DNA of 64,000 bases. It comes from Pelecanus crispus (Eukaryota > Chordata > Aves > Pelecaniformes > Pelecanidae). The position numbers were made by a program, and so were the translations under genes. Where the stretch lies: NCBI RefSeq assembly GCF_030463565.1, contig NC_134662.1, positions 3,286,001 to 3,350,000 of the forward strand, given 5' to 3'. Below are positions 45,315 to 55,379 of this stretch, piece after piece; the stretch's first letter is position 1, and each line of letters opens with the position of its first letter. The notes beneath the pieces are model-generated. The model worked only from the letters and a program-made list of their open reading frames with translations, made no database searches and was not told the DNA's origin.

Positions 45315-47382
45315 ATGAAGTGGCTTTGGGTGGTGGCTTTTGTGGCACCTGCCTGCACCGCTCCCTACAACGGCACAGCCGGCGGCGCTGGGGACGGGGA
45401 CAATGGGGACAGAGGTATGGGAGCATGGGGGAGTGATGATAGAGGGACTAGGGGTCTGGAATGGAGCTATGGAGGTGACTGGGGACAGCGGGACTGGGCA
45501 GACTGGGAGTGATGGAGAGGGAGGGCGCAGGGATGGAGGTACAGGGACACCGAGGGGACTGGGGACAGAATTATGGGGCACCTAAGGATAGAGGTATAGG
45601 GACAGCGGAGGGACTGGGGACATGGGGGGACTGGCGATGGAGGAACAGGGACACAGGGGGTCTGGGGACACGAGGGGACCGAGGACAGAGGCACAGGGGC
45701 CAGGGGCACTGGGGAGGGAGGGGCACTGGGGGGGCTGGGATCGGAGTCGGGGGCCCCAGGGAGGCCCAGACCCTTCCTGACCCAGCGTCACCCCCCCCCC
45801 CCGCCCCTGCCTGTCCCCTTGACCCCCTGCCAGGCACCGTGGTTGGGGGGGGGGGAGATGGGGGCTTGCACTGGGGGGTGCAGCCCCTGCCCACCGCCGC
45901 GTCCCCCAGGCCGCTGCGCCCTGCAGCACGGCACCCTGGGCACCGAGGTGCTGCTGCGGTGCCCGTCGGCGGCAGGGGCACCGGCTGAGTGGCGCCGGGG
46001 GGGGACCGTCCTGGGAACGTACCCCGCGCCGGGGCTGGCCCTCCCCAACGCCAGCCTGGCCCACGAAGGCCACTACAGCTGCCACCACCCTGGCACCGGC
46101 GAGACCTGGGCCACCGTCTGCCTGCGGCTGGGCTGTGAGTGACCCTGGAGCCCCCCGAGCCCCCCGCTGCTGGTTGGGGGTCCCGTGGGGAGGTGGGCAG
46201 TGGGGTGACGCCTGTCCCCTGCCCCAGATCCCCCGGCACTGCTGGCCGTCGAGTGCTGGGCCATCAGCTACCCGCAGGCAGTGAACTGCTCCTGGCTCCT
46301 GGCCCCCGAGCCGCTGCTGGCCACCAACTTCGTGGCCACATACAGGTCAGCAGGGGGGCCCCGAGCCCTGGCTGAGTCCCCCACCCCGCGCCTGCGTCTC
46401 TGGGGGGGCTGCAGGCAGGGCTGCCCCTCGCCCAGCTCCCCCCTCCACCCCCCCCAGGCATGGCGTGGCGGGGGACACGGAGCCAGGTGAGTGCGTCCGC
46501 ACGGGCCCGCGGAGCTGCTCCTTTGGGGATGTGCAGGTGTTCTCCCTCACCCCCTATGTGGTCAACGTGACGGCCGTGAACGCCCTGGGCGCTGCCTCCA
46601 CGCTCCTGCCCTTCCTCTTGGAGAACATCAGTGAGTGCTGCCGGGGCCGGCCGGGACCCCCGGGTCCCCACAAACCCCCCGCACTTAACCCCCCCCCACC
46701 TCCCAAGCAGCGTGCCGGGGTCTAATCCAGCCCTGGGGCTTCCTTTGGGTCCTTCCCCTCGGGTTTGCTTCCCTGCTTGGGATGGGGAAACATCAGTGCA
46801 ATGAGTTGCTGGGTCTCAGGCCACCTCCGCAGCCTTGCACAGCTCAGCCAAGGGGCGTTGGGGACACGGCATCGCTGTCCCCAGAGGCCCCGTGCCGGAT
46901 CCCCCAGCCAGCTCGTCAAGCCTTCACTGTCTCCCTGCTTCGTTAGTAAAGCCGGACCCCCCCGAGGACCTGCGGGTCTCACCCATCCCCGGGGAGACGG
47001 AGAAGCTGCTGCTGGAGTGGAGCCCGCCCAGCTCCTGGCCCTTCCCGGAGTACTTCCCGCTGAAGTATCGCATCCGCTATGGCCAGGAGGAAGGCTCCAT
47101 CACCAAAACGGTACTGCCCACCCCGCCCGCATCCCCCACCCTCCCACACGGGGTAAACTGAGGCACGGCTGAGGGACGCGTCCCGGCCCCCCAGGCCCAT
47201 GGGTGCCCCTAATCCTGCTCTACCCCCAGATCGGGCCGTACGAGCAGACCTCTCACACCCTGACGGGAGTGCCACCCGGGACCCTCCACCGCATCCAGGT
47301 GGCCGCCAAGGACCTCGCAGACGCTGGGGAGTTCAGCGCCTGGAGCCCGCCGGCCTCAGGGACGCCCTGGATGGAGCCGTGA
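45315..47382 (+). CDS. EBI3: IL-27/IL-35 beta subunit EBI3, with an extra Ig exon
   Basis: EBI3 is the secreted, receptor-like beta chain that pairs with IL-27p28 or IL-12p35. Coding exons: 45315-45414, 45910-46134, 46228-46345, 46458-46630, 46947-47110, 47230-47382; 933 nt, 310 aa (human 229). Exon 1 encodes a signal peptide (MKWLWVVAFVAPACTA) and a Gly/Asp-rich stretch. Exon 2 (residues 34-108) reads as an Ig-like domain: C51, W61, and C91 in GHYSC. Exons 3-4 form the first fibronectin-III domain (VECWAISYPQAVNCSW, FVATYR, PYVVNVTAVNALG), matching human VQCRASRYPIAVDCSW. Exons 5-6 form the second (KPDPPEDLRVSP, SWPFPEYFPLKYRIRY), ending with FSAWSPP in place of the WSxWS box. There is no transmembrane segment. 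Exon 2 begins and ends in phase 1, so skipping it keeps frame and would give the mammalian layout. Confidence 0.93.
45415..45760. repeat. EBI3: G/A-rich degenerate repeat in EBI3 intron 1
   Basis: Repeats of ggggactggggacagaggta and cacagggacacaggggg type run about 340 bp from the exon 1 donor towards the Ig exon. Confidence 0.75.
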
Positions 47383-47527
47383 CAGGCAGAGCCGGGCCAG
47401 CGTCCCCTTCCCCGCCCGGCTCCTCTCCCTTCTCCCACCGAGGGACCCCCGCGCCGCAGCTGCTCTCCGTCCCCGTGCCCCCAGCAGCGTGGAGCCACCG
47501 GCCCTGGGGGCACCCCCAGAAACGGGC

Positions 47528-47533
47528 GATAAA
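47528..47533 (+). terminator. EBI3: Weak EBI3 polyadenylation candidate (GATAAA)
   Basis: GATAAA, a known variant of AATAAA, lies 146 nt after the EBI3 stop. No AATAAA was seen before the next promoter. Confidence 0.35.
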
Positions 47534-47899
47534 GCAGCCCGAGGCTGCGATCCCCGCCCCGTCCTGTGATGCTCTCCGGGCGCAGGCCAGCTGCCCCGGG
47601 CACGGCCCCTTTGCTGGCTGCGAGGCCGGACGGGGCCCGGCCAGCCCCGGCCGTGGGCAGGGGGGAGCACACGGGCTCTGACCGGCCCCGACCACCGCCC
47701 TTGGTCCGTACGGCCGGGCCCGGGCCCCGCGGAGGGTCCAGAGGGGTCGCTCTGCGCCCCCCCCCCAGGCCATTGCTGGCCTCTGCAGCCTCAGCTGGTC
47801 CCTGCGACCCCGCCATGGCCCAGGCCGGGCCCCCCAGGCCTGTGTGCTCCCCGAGCCCCCTCTCCATGGTCTGTGGTGGGCTCCGGGGCCCACACCGGG

Positions 47900-48163
47900 C
47901 CCACACCGGCCGCCAGGCCCGGTCCGGCCGCCCGGGGACCTCCCGGTGCTCGCCCCTCGCCCCCGGAACCTCCTTTCGGGTCGCCGCGGGCGGGCGGGCT
48001 CTTGAAGGCGGCACAGCTCGTTGACAGACGGCAGAGACAGCCAGTAGAAGGCGAGGATCCCCCGGGCCGCGGTTGGTCTCACCAATGAGCGGCGGAGGGG
48101 GGCGGGGCCACTTCCCGGAAGTGGCGGGCGGTGAGGCGCAGCGGGGCTGGGGGGTGCGCGGAC
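47900..48163. promoter_or_regulatory. Orphan CpG promoter with palindromic ETS site
   Basis: CpG-rich sequence containing CCAAT at 48082-48086, a GC box (ggcgggg) and the perfect inverted repeat CCACTTCCCGGAAGTGG at 48108-48124, which is two head-to-head ETS (GGAA) sites. This is a classic bidirectional housekeeping promoter layout. No gene is recognised on either side within the window, and a mobile element begins about 40 bp to the right. Confidence 0.55.
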
Positions 48164-48329
48164 ATGAAAGTTTTTATTTTCATCAAAAGATAATCCAGTC
48201 ACCAAGCCAGGAAACATGAAATTGCTACTCTGCCCTTAATTGGTTTAGTGGTGGACTTGGCAGAGTTAGGTTATGGTTGGACTGGATGATCTTAAAGGGC
48301 TTTTCCAACCGAAACGATTCTGTGATTCT
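48164..48329 (+). mobile_element. CR1-tailed composite element, copy 2
   Basis: Plus sense. The head gaaagtttttattttcatca then gataatccagtcaccaagcc joins the CR1 tail at aattggtttagtggtggact. It ends cgattctgtgattctctg. Same junction as copies at 11324, 51447 and 55669. Confidence 0.75.
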
Positions 48330-49984
48330 CTGTCGGAGCGGGAGGTGTCGGCCGTGGGCTGGAGGGGTCCCTGGTCTCTGGGGGGGTCCAGAGGCCGGGG
48401 GTGCTGGGGTTCCCTGATGAGGCCGGGGGTGCTGGGGGTCCCTGGTCGCTGCGGAGGGGGCTGCAGGCTGAGGGGATCTTCAGCGCTCCCCAGCTTGGAG
48501 GGGCTCCTATGGCTGGGGGGGTCCCGCAGGCTGAGGGGGGCCTCGGGGGGGCCCTGATGGATCGAGAGGGGTCCGCAGGCCAGGAGCGGCACCCGGTGAG
48601 TGTGGGGAGCCCCGGGCTGGCCGCAGGTGCCAGACGGGGAGCGGGGGGCATCTGGGCTGGGGGTTGGCAATGGGGCAAGCGGGTTAGGCCCTAAAATCAT
48701 GGCAGGGCTGGGGGGGACTTGGGCTGAGGGCTCAGAGAGGGGCAGCACCGCGGCCCGGCTGTGGCGGGGAGCGGCAGATGGGGCGTCCGGCCCCCGCAAG
48801 CCTGCCTGGTGAGCAGGGGCACGCTGCTGCCAGGAGCGGGTGCCTCGGGCTGGTTGGCGAGCGGGAGCCCACCCGCCTTGCGTCGCAGTCCTCCGCATCC
48901 ACACGCGGCCCCGCTCCGGCCCTGCAGAAAGGCTGCGTGCCGGACCTCGGTCCCGCTAAGGCGCAAACTCAGGCTCCCTGAGTACTGGCGGCGTGCGGTG
49001 CTCCTGGCCCTGTCCGGCATGCGGGAAGAGGGGCTGTGCTGTCGGAAGGAAGCAGCTGTAGGAGAGGGGAGTTTGCCTGGGAGTCATTTAGCCCTGTTCG
49101 TTGCAGAGCAGCCACTGCCAGCAGCCATTAAGAGGTGACACGGACCAGAAGAAAAAGGGTAACAGAGAGGCAAGAGATGCTGTGGGTGATTTGGGGGTTG
49201 TTTGAAGAGTAGGTGCTGAATTTCCAAAGGCGAAAATAACCATTGCTCAAAACTTGGGCTGCCACAGCCTGAAAATCACTTGGACTTTTATTGGTCTTTT
49301 TGTTCTTTTGTTTTGGTGTATTACGGATTTCTCTTTCTTTTTGAGTTGCAAGACATGTGGTGAATATGTCTCTAAGGGGAAGAAAAGCCCATAAGGAGGC
49401 TGTTCGGAACAAGGTGTGCTTGGGACTTCCCATCTTCCGCTTCTGCGGTACCTGGCAGAGTTCCCTTTCAAGGTGCAGTATTTTCTGTGTTTTCTGGGGA
49501 GGCTGCATGGTCTGCAGACTCTGCTGAGCCCTGGAAGCACGGGGTCTGCCCGTACCTCACAGGAAGGAGGTGTCCCAGCAAAGGCTGAGTCTAGGCACGT
49601 GCTTTTTGGTGTCTTTTCCCTTTTCAGGGCAGTTCATAGCGCTAAAGCGTCTCGCCCATCCATGGGCAGGGAGCAGCAGCTGGAGGAGAACGAAGGGACG
49701 CGGGTGTCGGTCTGATGCAAATGAAATTGGGAAACGTTCGCCTGGAGCTACGGAAGTGTTGATGGGATGATGGCTGGAGCTGAATTGTCCCAGTACAGTG
49801 ATGTTGCTGTCCTGCATTTTCCTTTGATCTTGAGAACACCGTGGAGCACAGAGCCACTCACAACTTGCAACCTGAGAAAGTCTTGGAGGAAGAGGAGAAA
49901 ACGATGCAGGAGGGGGAAAAGGAGGAGAGAAACGATCCCTAGCAAAAAAACCCCAGGGGCACTGTGGAGGGCTGCAGGGCCCTG
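48330..49984. other. No recognised gene
   Basis: The first part (48335-48620) has loose ggccgggggtgctgggggtc repeats. The rest is of ordinary composition with frames up to about 125 codons that match no family I know. YJU2, the next gene in human, was looked for and not found. Confidence 0.5.
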
Positions 49985-50660
49985 TCCAGCTCCCTTCAAA
50001 GCCCAGCTGAGGCCCTGGGGAACTCTGGAGTGCAGGGGGGTCTTGCCTGGACCCCCACTAAGCCCAGCCCAAGCCTGAGAGCCCAGCTAAGCCTGGCCCA
50101 AGCCCTGGGTCTCTTTGTAGGGCTGTAGGGCAGCCTGCGGACCCCAGCTAAGCCTGGCCCAAGCATGCAGGCCCCAGCTAAGCCCAGCCCATGCCTGAGG
50201 AGCCCAGCTAAGCCCGGCCCAAGCCCCAGGGCTCTTTGTAGGGCTGCAGGGCAGCCTGTGGATCCTGCCTAAGCCCAGCCTAAGCCTAGCCCAAGTCCCA
50301 GGGCTGTCTGCAGGGCCGCAGGGCAGCCCGCAGACCAGGGCTAAGCCTGGCCCAAGCCTAAGAAGCCCAGCTAAGCCCGGCCCCAGCCCCGGGGCTCTCC
50401 AGAGGGCAGCAGGGCAGCCTGTGGATCCTGTCTAAGCCCGGCCTAAGCCCGCAGACCTCGGCCCAAGTCCCAGGGCTCCCTGGGGGGCCGCAGGACAGGC
50501 TGCAGATCCCAGCTAAGCCCGGCCCAAGCCCCGGGGCTCTCTGGAGGGCAGCAGAGCAGCCCGCGGACCCTGGCTAAGCCCGGACCGAGCCCATGGACCC
50601 CACCAAGCCCGCCCCAAGCCCCGGGACCCCGCCAAGCCCGGCCCAGGCCGGGGCCCCGCC
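49985..50660. repeat. Higher-order repeat built on AGCTAAGCCCGGCCCAAGCC
   Basis: Short blocks (agctaagcccggcccaagcc) alternate with longer blocks (agggctctttgtagggctgc, agggcagcctgtggatcc) in units of about 60 bp, with a larger period of 110-130 bp, over about 670 bp. The array runs directly into the CpG promoter at 50690. Confidence 0.88.
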
Positions 50661-50910
50661 GGGCCCGGTGCTGCCCCCCCGTGGCGTTACGCGGCGCGGC
50701 AGCCAGGCGGCGCTGTTCGCACATGCGCAAAAGCGAGAGCTCGTGCTGGGGGGCCCGCCTTCCCGCGCCGCCGCAGCCGGGCGGTGTGCGCATGCGCGCG
50801 GCGGCCCCCGGCGCTCTGCCGCCCCCGCGTGGTGGCAGCCGGGCAGCGGAGGCGCGGGCAGGGCGCGTGCGCAGTGCCGCCCTCAGAGCCCCCGCACGCG
50901 CAGCCGCCAT
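50443..50910 (-). CDS. Hypothetical basic ORF, 155 codons, doubtful
   Basis: It starts at an ATG inside a YY1 motif (minus strand aacATGGCGGC). The first 30 residues (MAAARAGALRAALRTRPARA...) are Ala/Arg-rich without acids and could pass for a mitochondrial presequence. Downstream the frame runs into the minisatellite, so only the first part could be real, followed by an unseen splice. No family is recognised. A 32-codon plus-strand ORF starts from the overlapping ATG at 50909. Confidence 0.2.
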   Translation of the reverse strand: MAAARAGALRAALRTRPARASAARLPPRGGGRAPGAAARMRTPPGCGGAGRRAPQHELSLLRMCEQRRLAAAPRNATGGQHRARRGPGLGRAWRGPGAWGGLGGVHGLGPGLARVRGLLCCPPESPGAWAGLSWDLQPVLRPPREPWDLGRGLRA

Positions 50911-50940
50911 GTTGGCCGCCTTGGCCTCAGTGACGAGCCG
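50690..50940. promoter_or_regulatory. Orphan CpG promoter with NRF1 and YY1 sites
   Basis: Three NRF1-type elements: GCACATGCGC (50719-50728), TGCGCATGCGC (50787-50797) and GCGCGTGCGCA (50863-50873). They are followed by a YY1 site GCCGCCATGTTG (50903-50914). This set is typical of strong TATA-less promoters of mitochondrial or ribosomal genes. The gene served is not recognised; both strands have an ATG inside the YY1 site. Confidence 0.65.
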
Positions 50941-51365
50941 GGGCTGTGGGCGGCTGGCTCTGGGCTCCCAGGCTGCCCCAGCGCATCGCGCACCGTCTGT
51001 GGCCTAGCCCTCTTCGAACTCCTCTTGTTCTCTCCAATTCCCTCCCGAGGCCCTCAGTTTTTCCTCTGAGCTGCCATTTGTGTCTCTGGCCCCTTCTGGA
51101 CCTCCCTCTTTCCATCACGATGCCCGCTGAGTTCTTCTGTCTGCCCCACAGCCGTCTTCTATCTCTGTAGCTCCCTTTGGATCCCTGTTGTTCTCTCAGA
51201 ACCCCACCTCCATTTGTCTGTGTGCCCCGGAGCAGTTTCTGTCCCCCATGCTCTCAGGGATGAGCCCATTCAGCCCCTTGCTCCCTGGTGACGGCTGTAC
51301 TCCACTCGGATCCCATCTTGAGATCCCCACTGTTTCCCCAAGCAAGGGAAGGTGAGGGCCACGGG

Positions 51366-51990
51366 TCCTGGTGTTTGCTGGGATAGAGTTAATTTTCTTC
51401 CTAGTAGCTGGCATAGTGCTGTGTTTTGGATTTAGTATGAGAATAATCATAGAATCATTGAACCATTTAGGCTGGAAAAGACCTTTAAGATCATCCAGTC
51501 CAACCATTAGCCTAACACTACCAAGTCCACCACTAAATCAATTAAGGGTAGAATAATAATTAATTTCATGTTTCCTGGCTTAGTGGCCGCATTATTTTTT
51601 CATTAAAGTAGAACTAGGAATCATTAATGCTGATAAAACTCATGTTTTAGTTGTTGCTAGGTAGTGCTCACGCTACTCAAAGACTTTCCCAGCTTCCCGT
51701 GCCCTGCCAGGTGCACAAGAAGCTGGGGGGGGGCCCAGCCAGGCCAGCTGACCCAAACTGGCCCAAGGGCTGGTCCATACCATACGGCAACGTGCCCAGT
51801 ATAGAAACTGGGGGGAGTTGGCCGGGGGGGCTGCAATCGCTGCTGGGGGACAGGCTGGGCATCAGTCAGCGGGCGGTGAGTGGTTGCATCCTGCATCAAT
51901 ATTTTCTCTCCCCCGTCCGGGTGAGAAGGGGAGCGATAGAGCGGCTTTGGTGGGCACTTGCACCCAGCCAGGGTCAAACCCCTCACCTCC
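51366..51990 (+). mobile_element. Solo LTR of an avian ERVL-type endogenous retrovirus (fossil)
   Basis: The text from tgctgggatagagttaattt through tagtgctgtgttttggattt, agctgacccaaactggccca and the final serine-tRNA-like cggctttggtgggcac block matches the long terminal repeat seen in many birds for class III (ERVL) elements. No internal region or second LTR is visible, so it is a solo LTR. It is diverged and interrupted by a CR1-tailed composite at 51447-51626. It is old enough to have received that insertion. Confidence 0.75.
51447..51626 (-). mobile_element. CR1-tailed composite element, copy 3, nested in the ERVL LTR
   Basis: Minus sense. Plus-strand text runs from tcatagaatcattgaaccat, through ggaaaagacctttaagatca, to gaactaggaatcatta. 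The LTR sequence resumes at once with atgctgataaaac. Same head and junction as the other three copies. Confidence 0.8.
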
Positions 51991-52604
51991 TAACGCTCCC
52001 AGTGCTCTCAGTCGCATTTTTGCCAGAGCCCAGCTCCAAAATTGCAAACGTCCGGGGATTTCTCCCACACCAAAGGTGCCAGCACCCAAAGCTGTTGCTG
52101 GCCCTCACCCTCCCTTGGCGGCACTTCCACAGCCCCACCAACACCGGGGCTCTGGCTTTGCCTTGCCTGCGTACGCGCCCACACTCTCTCACTCTCGGTA
52201 TCGGCAGAGAGGGAGACAGAGGCAGGGACAGGCCAGGAGGCGTGCGGCTATCGGGGCAGGGCGGCAGAGATGGACCGGGACGCACACGAGAGACCGCGTC
52301 ACTCACCATCGCTCCTGGCACGGGCACGCCGCCTTCACCGCCTTTGTCTCTGCCTCGGTGGCACGTGCCTCGGCGCTCCTGCGCCGCAAGGCTTCCCGGC
52401 GGCTCACACACGCGGCCGCGGGAGGCACCGAGCTCCCAGCACCTGGCACTGGCATCGGGCTCGCTCGGGGACAGCTTGGGGGGATCCTGCCTTGCTGCAG
52501 GCAGCTGCCTGCGGGCCCCCCTTGGGTTGCCTCCTCAGCCAGTTCCGCTTCCTCAGCTCCCACAGGCAGGCGTGCCTGGACAGACCCTTCCCCACCTAAA
52601 GGGA
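51991..52604. other. No recognised gene
   Basis: C-rich sequence with a 264-codon plus frame starting inside the LTR (51818-52612). The frame has no conserved motif and is judged spurious. Confidence 0.5.
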
Positions 52605-53220
52605 GGAATTAAAAAATAGGGACAGTGAGCTGGATAGAGGGAAATGTAGAAATAGAACTTAAAAAGTGATGGGATACAGGACAGATAAAGCATTTAGAAA
52701 TAATGACGGGGAGACAGGTGGGGGATACATAGAAACTAGAAAGCGGTGTGGTACAGGAAACACAGGAAAGACTTTTAAAATAGGGACAGGGTGGAAGATA
52801 GAGGGAGAAATAGAAAAAAAAAAATCAGAAAGCAATGGGGTACAATTCACACAGGCCAGAATTAAAAAGTAAGGCCAGGGAGCTGGTGTGAGAGATATAT
52901 AGGGATAAAGAAAATTTTAAAACTGACGGGTAAGGGAAAGAGTGAGAAGAAACAAAGAATAGGAAAAGGGAGCCAAATAGAGGGAGGCATAGGAAAAAAG
53001 TTTGAAAAGCAATGGGGTGCAGAGCAGAGGGAAGTATTAAAGATTAGGCTCAGGGAACCAGCTAGGGGGAGATATAAAAATGAAATTATAGAAGTATTGG
53101 GGTACAAGGCAGTGCAGAGAAACTAAAAAAAAAAAGGGAGAGGGAGCTGGTTAGAGAGAGACACAGAAAAAATTTAAAAGGCAGTGAGGTACTGGGCAGA
53201 GCTGGCAGAAGAATAACAAG
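52605..53220. repeat. Degenerate purine-rich tandem repeat, period about 87 bp
   Basis: A landmark aatggggtacaa-like block recurs at about 52668, 52747, 52838, 52925, 53012, 53097 and 53186. Each is followed by a cagg/gcag stretch, agggagctggttagagg and (a)gaaaaaattaaaa. That makes seven to eight units, each 10-25 percent diverged from the next. Strongly A+G on the plus strand. Confidence 0.8.
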
Positions 53221-55189
53221 TTTTGGGGAGCCATACAGATGGGTGGGTGGGCAGCAGACCCTGCGGCGCACGCAGGCGGTCTGGCCGGCTGCGGACCACG
53301 AAGAGCGATCAATGCTTCCTCGCCCGGAGAGGCAGGCGCTCTCTTGCCTGCAGCGGGAGGCAGCTGCCAGCTGGCTGGCATTTGATTTCTTCTTCTTTAC
53401 CTGTCTCTGGCCTCTCCAGCTTCAGCAGCAGCAGCTTCTGTCCGCAGCCAGCCAGCGTTCTGCCCGTCCCTTTTTGTGTCCGCACCGCGAGGAGCGCGAG
53501 GCCAGGCAGAGACAGCCCATGTAAGCCTGAGGCGAGTGCAGGCAACGGCATCCGCCGGGGAGGAACGGAGAACCATGTCCTCAGCGCAGCCCCTGGGAGA
53601 GGGAAGGAAGCAGCAGCGACCATTATTAGCGTGGATCGCCCCTGGCTGAAGCCTCTCCTTCCGCAGGTGCTTCTGGAAACACCGCTCTTTGCCCGCACTG
53701 CTGCTATCGGCGCTGCGTTAAGGGAGAATCCAGCGCGTTCGAGGGCCGCCTTGCAGCCTTCACGACAGGGCTTGGGGTGATCTGGGCTCTGGGACGGGCT
53801 TCAGGGGAGGGGCTGGGGCCAGGGGCAGCTGCACGGGGCGAGCGGGGCCAGGGGAGGCTCAGGGGGAGCTCCGGAGAGTGGGGGACGCGCCCGGCGTCTG
53901 CGCCTGGGCGATGTCCTCCTCCTTCCCCTCTTCCCTTCTGTCAGCTCTCAGGCAACTCCCCGGGGCTGCCCTGACCCCGCTCGCCTCCAGCTCCGGCAGC
54001 TCGAGGCTTCCCCTCCGCCAGCCCCGGGTGTCCAGCGGGCAGGAGGCAGCCCTGCGCCCGGCGAAGGGGCTCGCTCGCCTCGCCAGTGCTCCTGGCCCTC
54101 ACCCACCACCGCGAATCACGCCCAGCGCACCGGGGCGGTGCCGGCAGTGCAGTTCCGCGCTTTGCGCGCCGAGCACCCGCCGAAAGCACAGTATTATTGC
54201 TAATACTCATTGCCTCCCTACCAAAAAGCATCCTGCTGTCGGAATTTGGGTGGGGGCAATGGGCAGGTTGGAGGGTGCAGGCAGCAGCCTGGGGGTCCAG
54301 AAGCGGAGGGATTTGGGAGGGGGCAGTGGTGAATATGGGGGTGGAGCAGGGTTGGAGGGGGGAGAGGAGGGACAGGGGGAGTGGGGGCACAGGGTGGGAG
54401 GGCAGGGGATGCGGGGTCACATCCCGGGGAAGAAAACTCACGTAGGGGAAGACCTCACGCAGAGACACGTTTCGGTGGAAAGCGTTTGGGAGGGCAGAGA
54501 CACGCAGAGGGGGATGGGGGGGATGTGTGGGTAAAAAGGTGCATGGGGGGGGACACGTGGGGATGGCCTACATCAAGGGGTCCACCCGGGATAATCCACA
54601 GCAGATAACTCACCTGGGGCAACCGGCAACAGATAATCCACTCCGGATAACCCCCAGTGATGCCCCTGAAACCACAAGTGTTTCACCACAAATTTTCCCC
54701 AAATTGGTGGGGGGGGGTTTGTTTGGCGCTTTTTTTTTCTTTTCCATAACATAAAATTTGAGTTTGTTTTTTTTTTTTTCTTTTCCAAAATACTCAGTTC
54801 TGGGGTTTTTTTTGTGCTTTTCCACAACATAAAAATTAGTGATTTTTGCTTTTGGCTTTGTGCATTTTTTGCTTTCTGGCTGCACAAATCCAGGCAGATT
54901 TGGCTTTCCCGTGAGCCCCAAATTGTTGGGTTTGGGGTTTTTTTCCCCCCATTGCAGAACCAGAATCAGGGGGTTTGGGGTATTTTTGTGCCGTGGCAGC
55001 AGCTCCTGCTCTGCGTGCAGAAGTCCCCATTTGGGGGAATGGGCCCCAATTGACGAGAAGAGGGGGAGAAGGAAAAGGGGGAAGGGGCAGCTTCTGAAAG
55101 CGCTTTTATATCAGGGGCATTTCCCCCACCCGCTGCTGTTCCCTCGCCAGGGCAGCAGCAGCCAGCCCCTTTTGCAGGTGTCATCAGGG
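53221..55189. other. No recognised gene; small repeat clusters
   Basis: A 185-codon plus frame (53223-53780) has no family signature. At 54587-54660 the motif ggataatccac or cagataatcc recurs three to four times, about 30 bp apart. At 54715-54860 three roughly 50-bp units share ttttcttttccataacataa-type text. The rest is ordinary. Confidence 0.5.
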
Positions 55190-55379
55190 ACCCAGGGCCT
55201 GAACAGAGGCATCCTGCATGGCCTGGAAGACAAAAACAGTGCTCTGTGGCACAAAGACGGCCTCAGGGTGGCTTCTCAGGGAAAAAGAGGGGTGTAATGG
55301 TGTTACAGAGTTAGCAGCGGGCTGCAGGGCACAAAGCTCCAAGGAGGCATCGCAATGGGAGAAAAACTGCCTGACAGGA

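Noticed and set aside
45315-47382. Identity as IL12B or another Ig-plus-FN-III receptor chain instead of EBI3
   Set aside because: Position beside ANKRD24 and the segments KPDPPE, SWPFPE and PYVVNVTAV match EBI3 specifically.
51818-52612. 264-codon plus frame next to the LTR
   Set aside because: It begins inside the LTR and crosses into unrelated C-rich DNA. No retroviral or other domain is recognisable.
53223-53780. 185-codon plus frame
   Set aside because: No family signature, ordinary composition, and no splice or promoter context.
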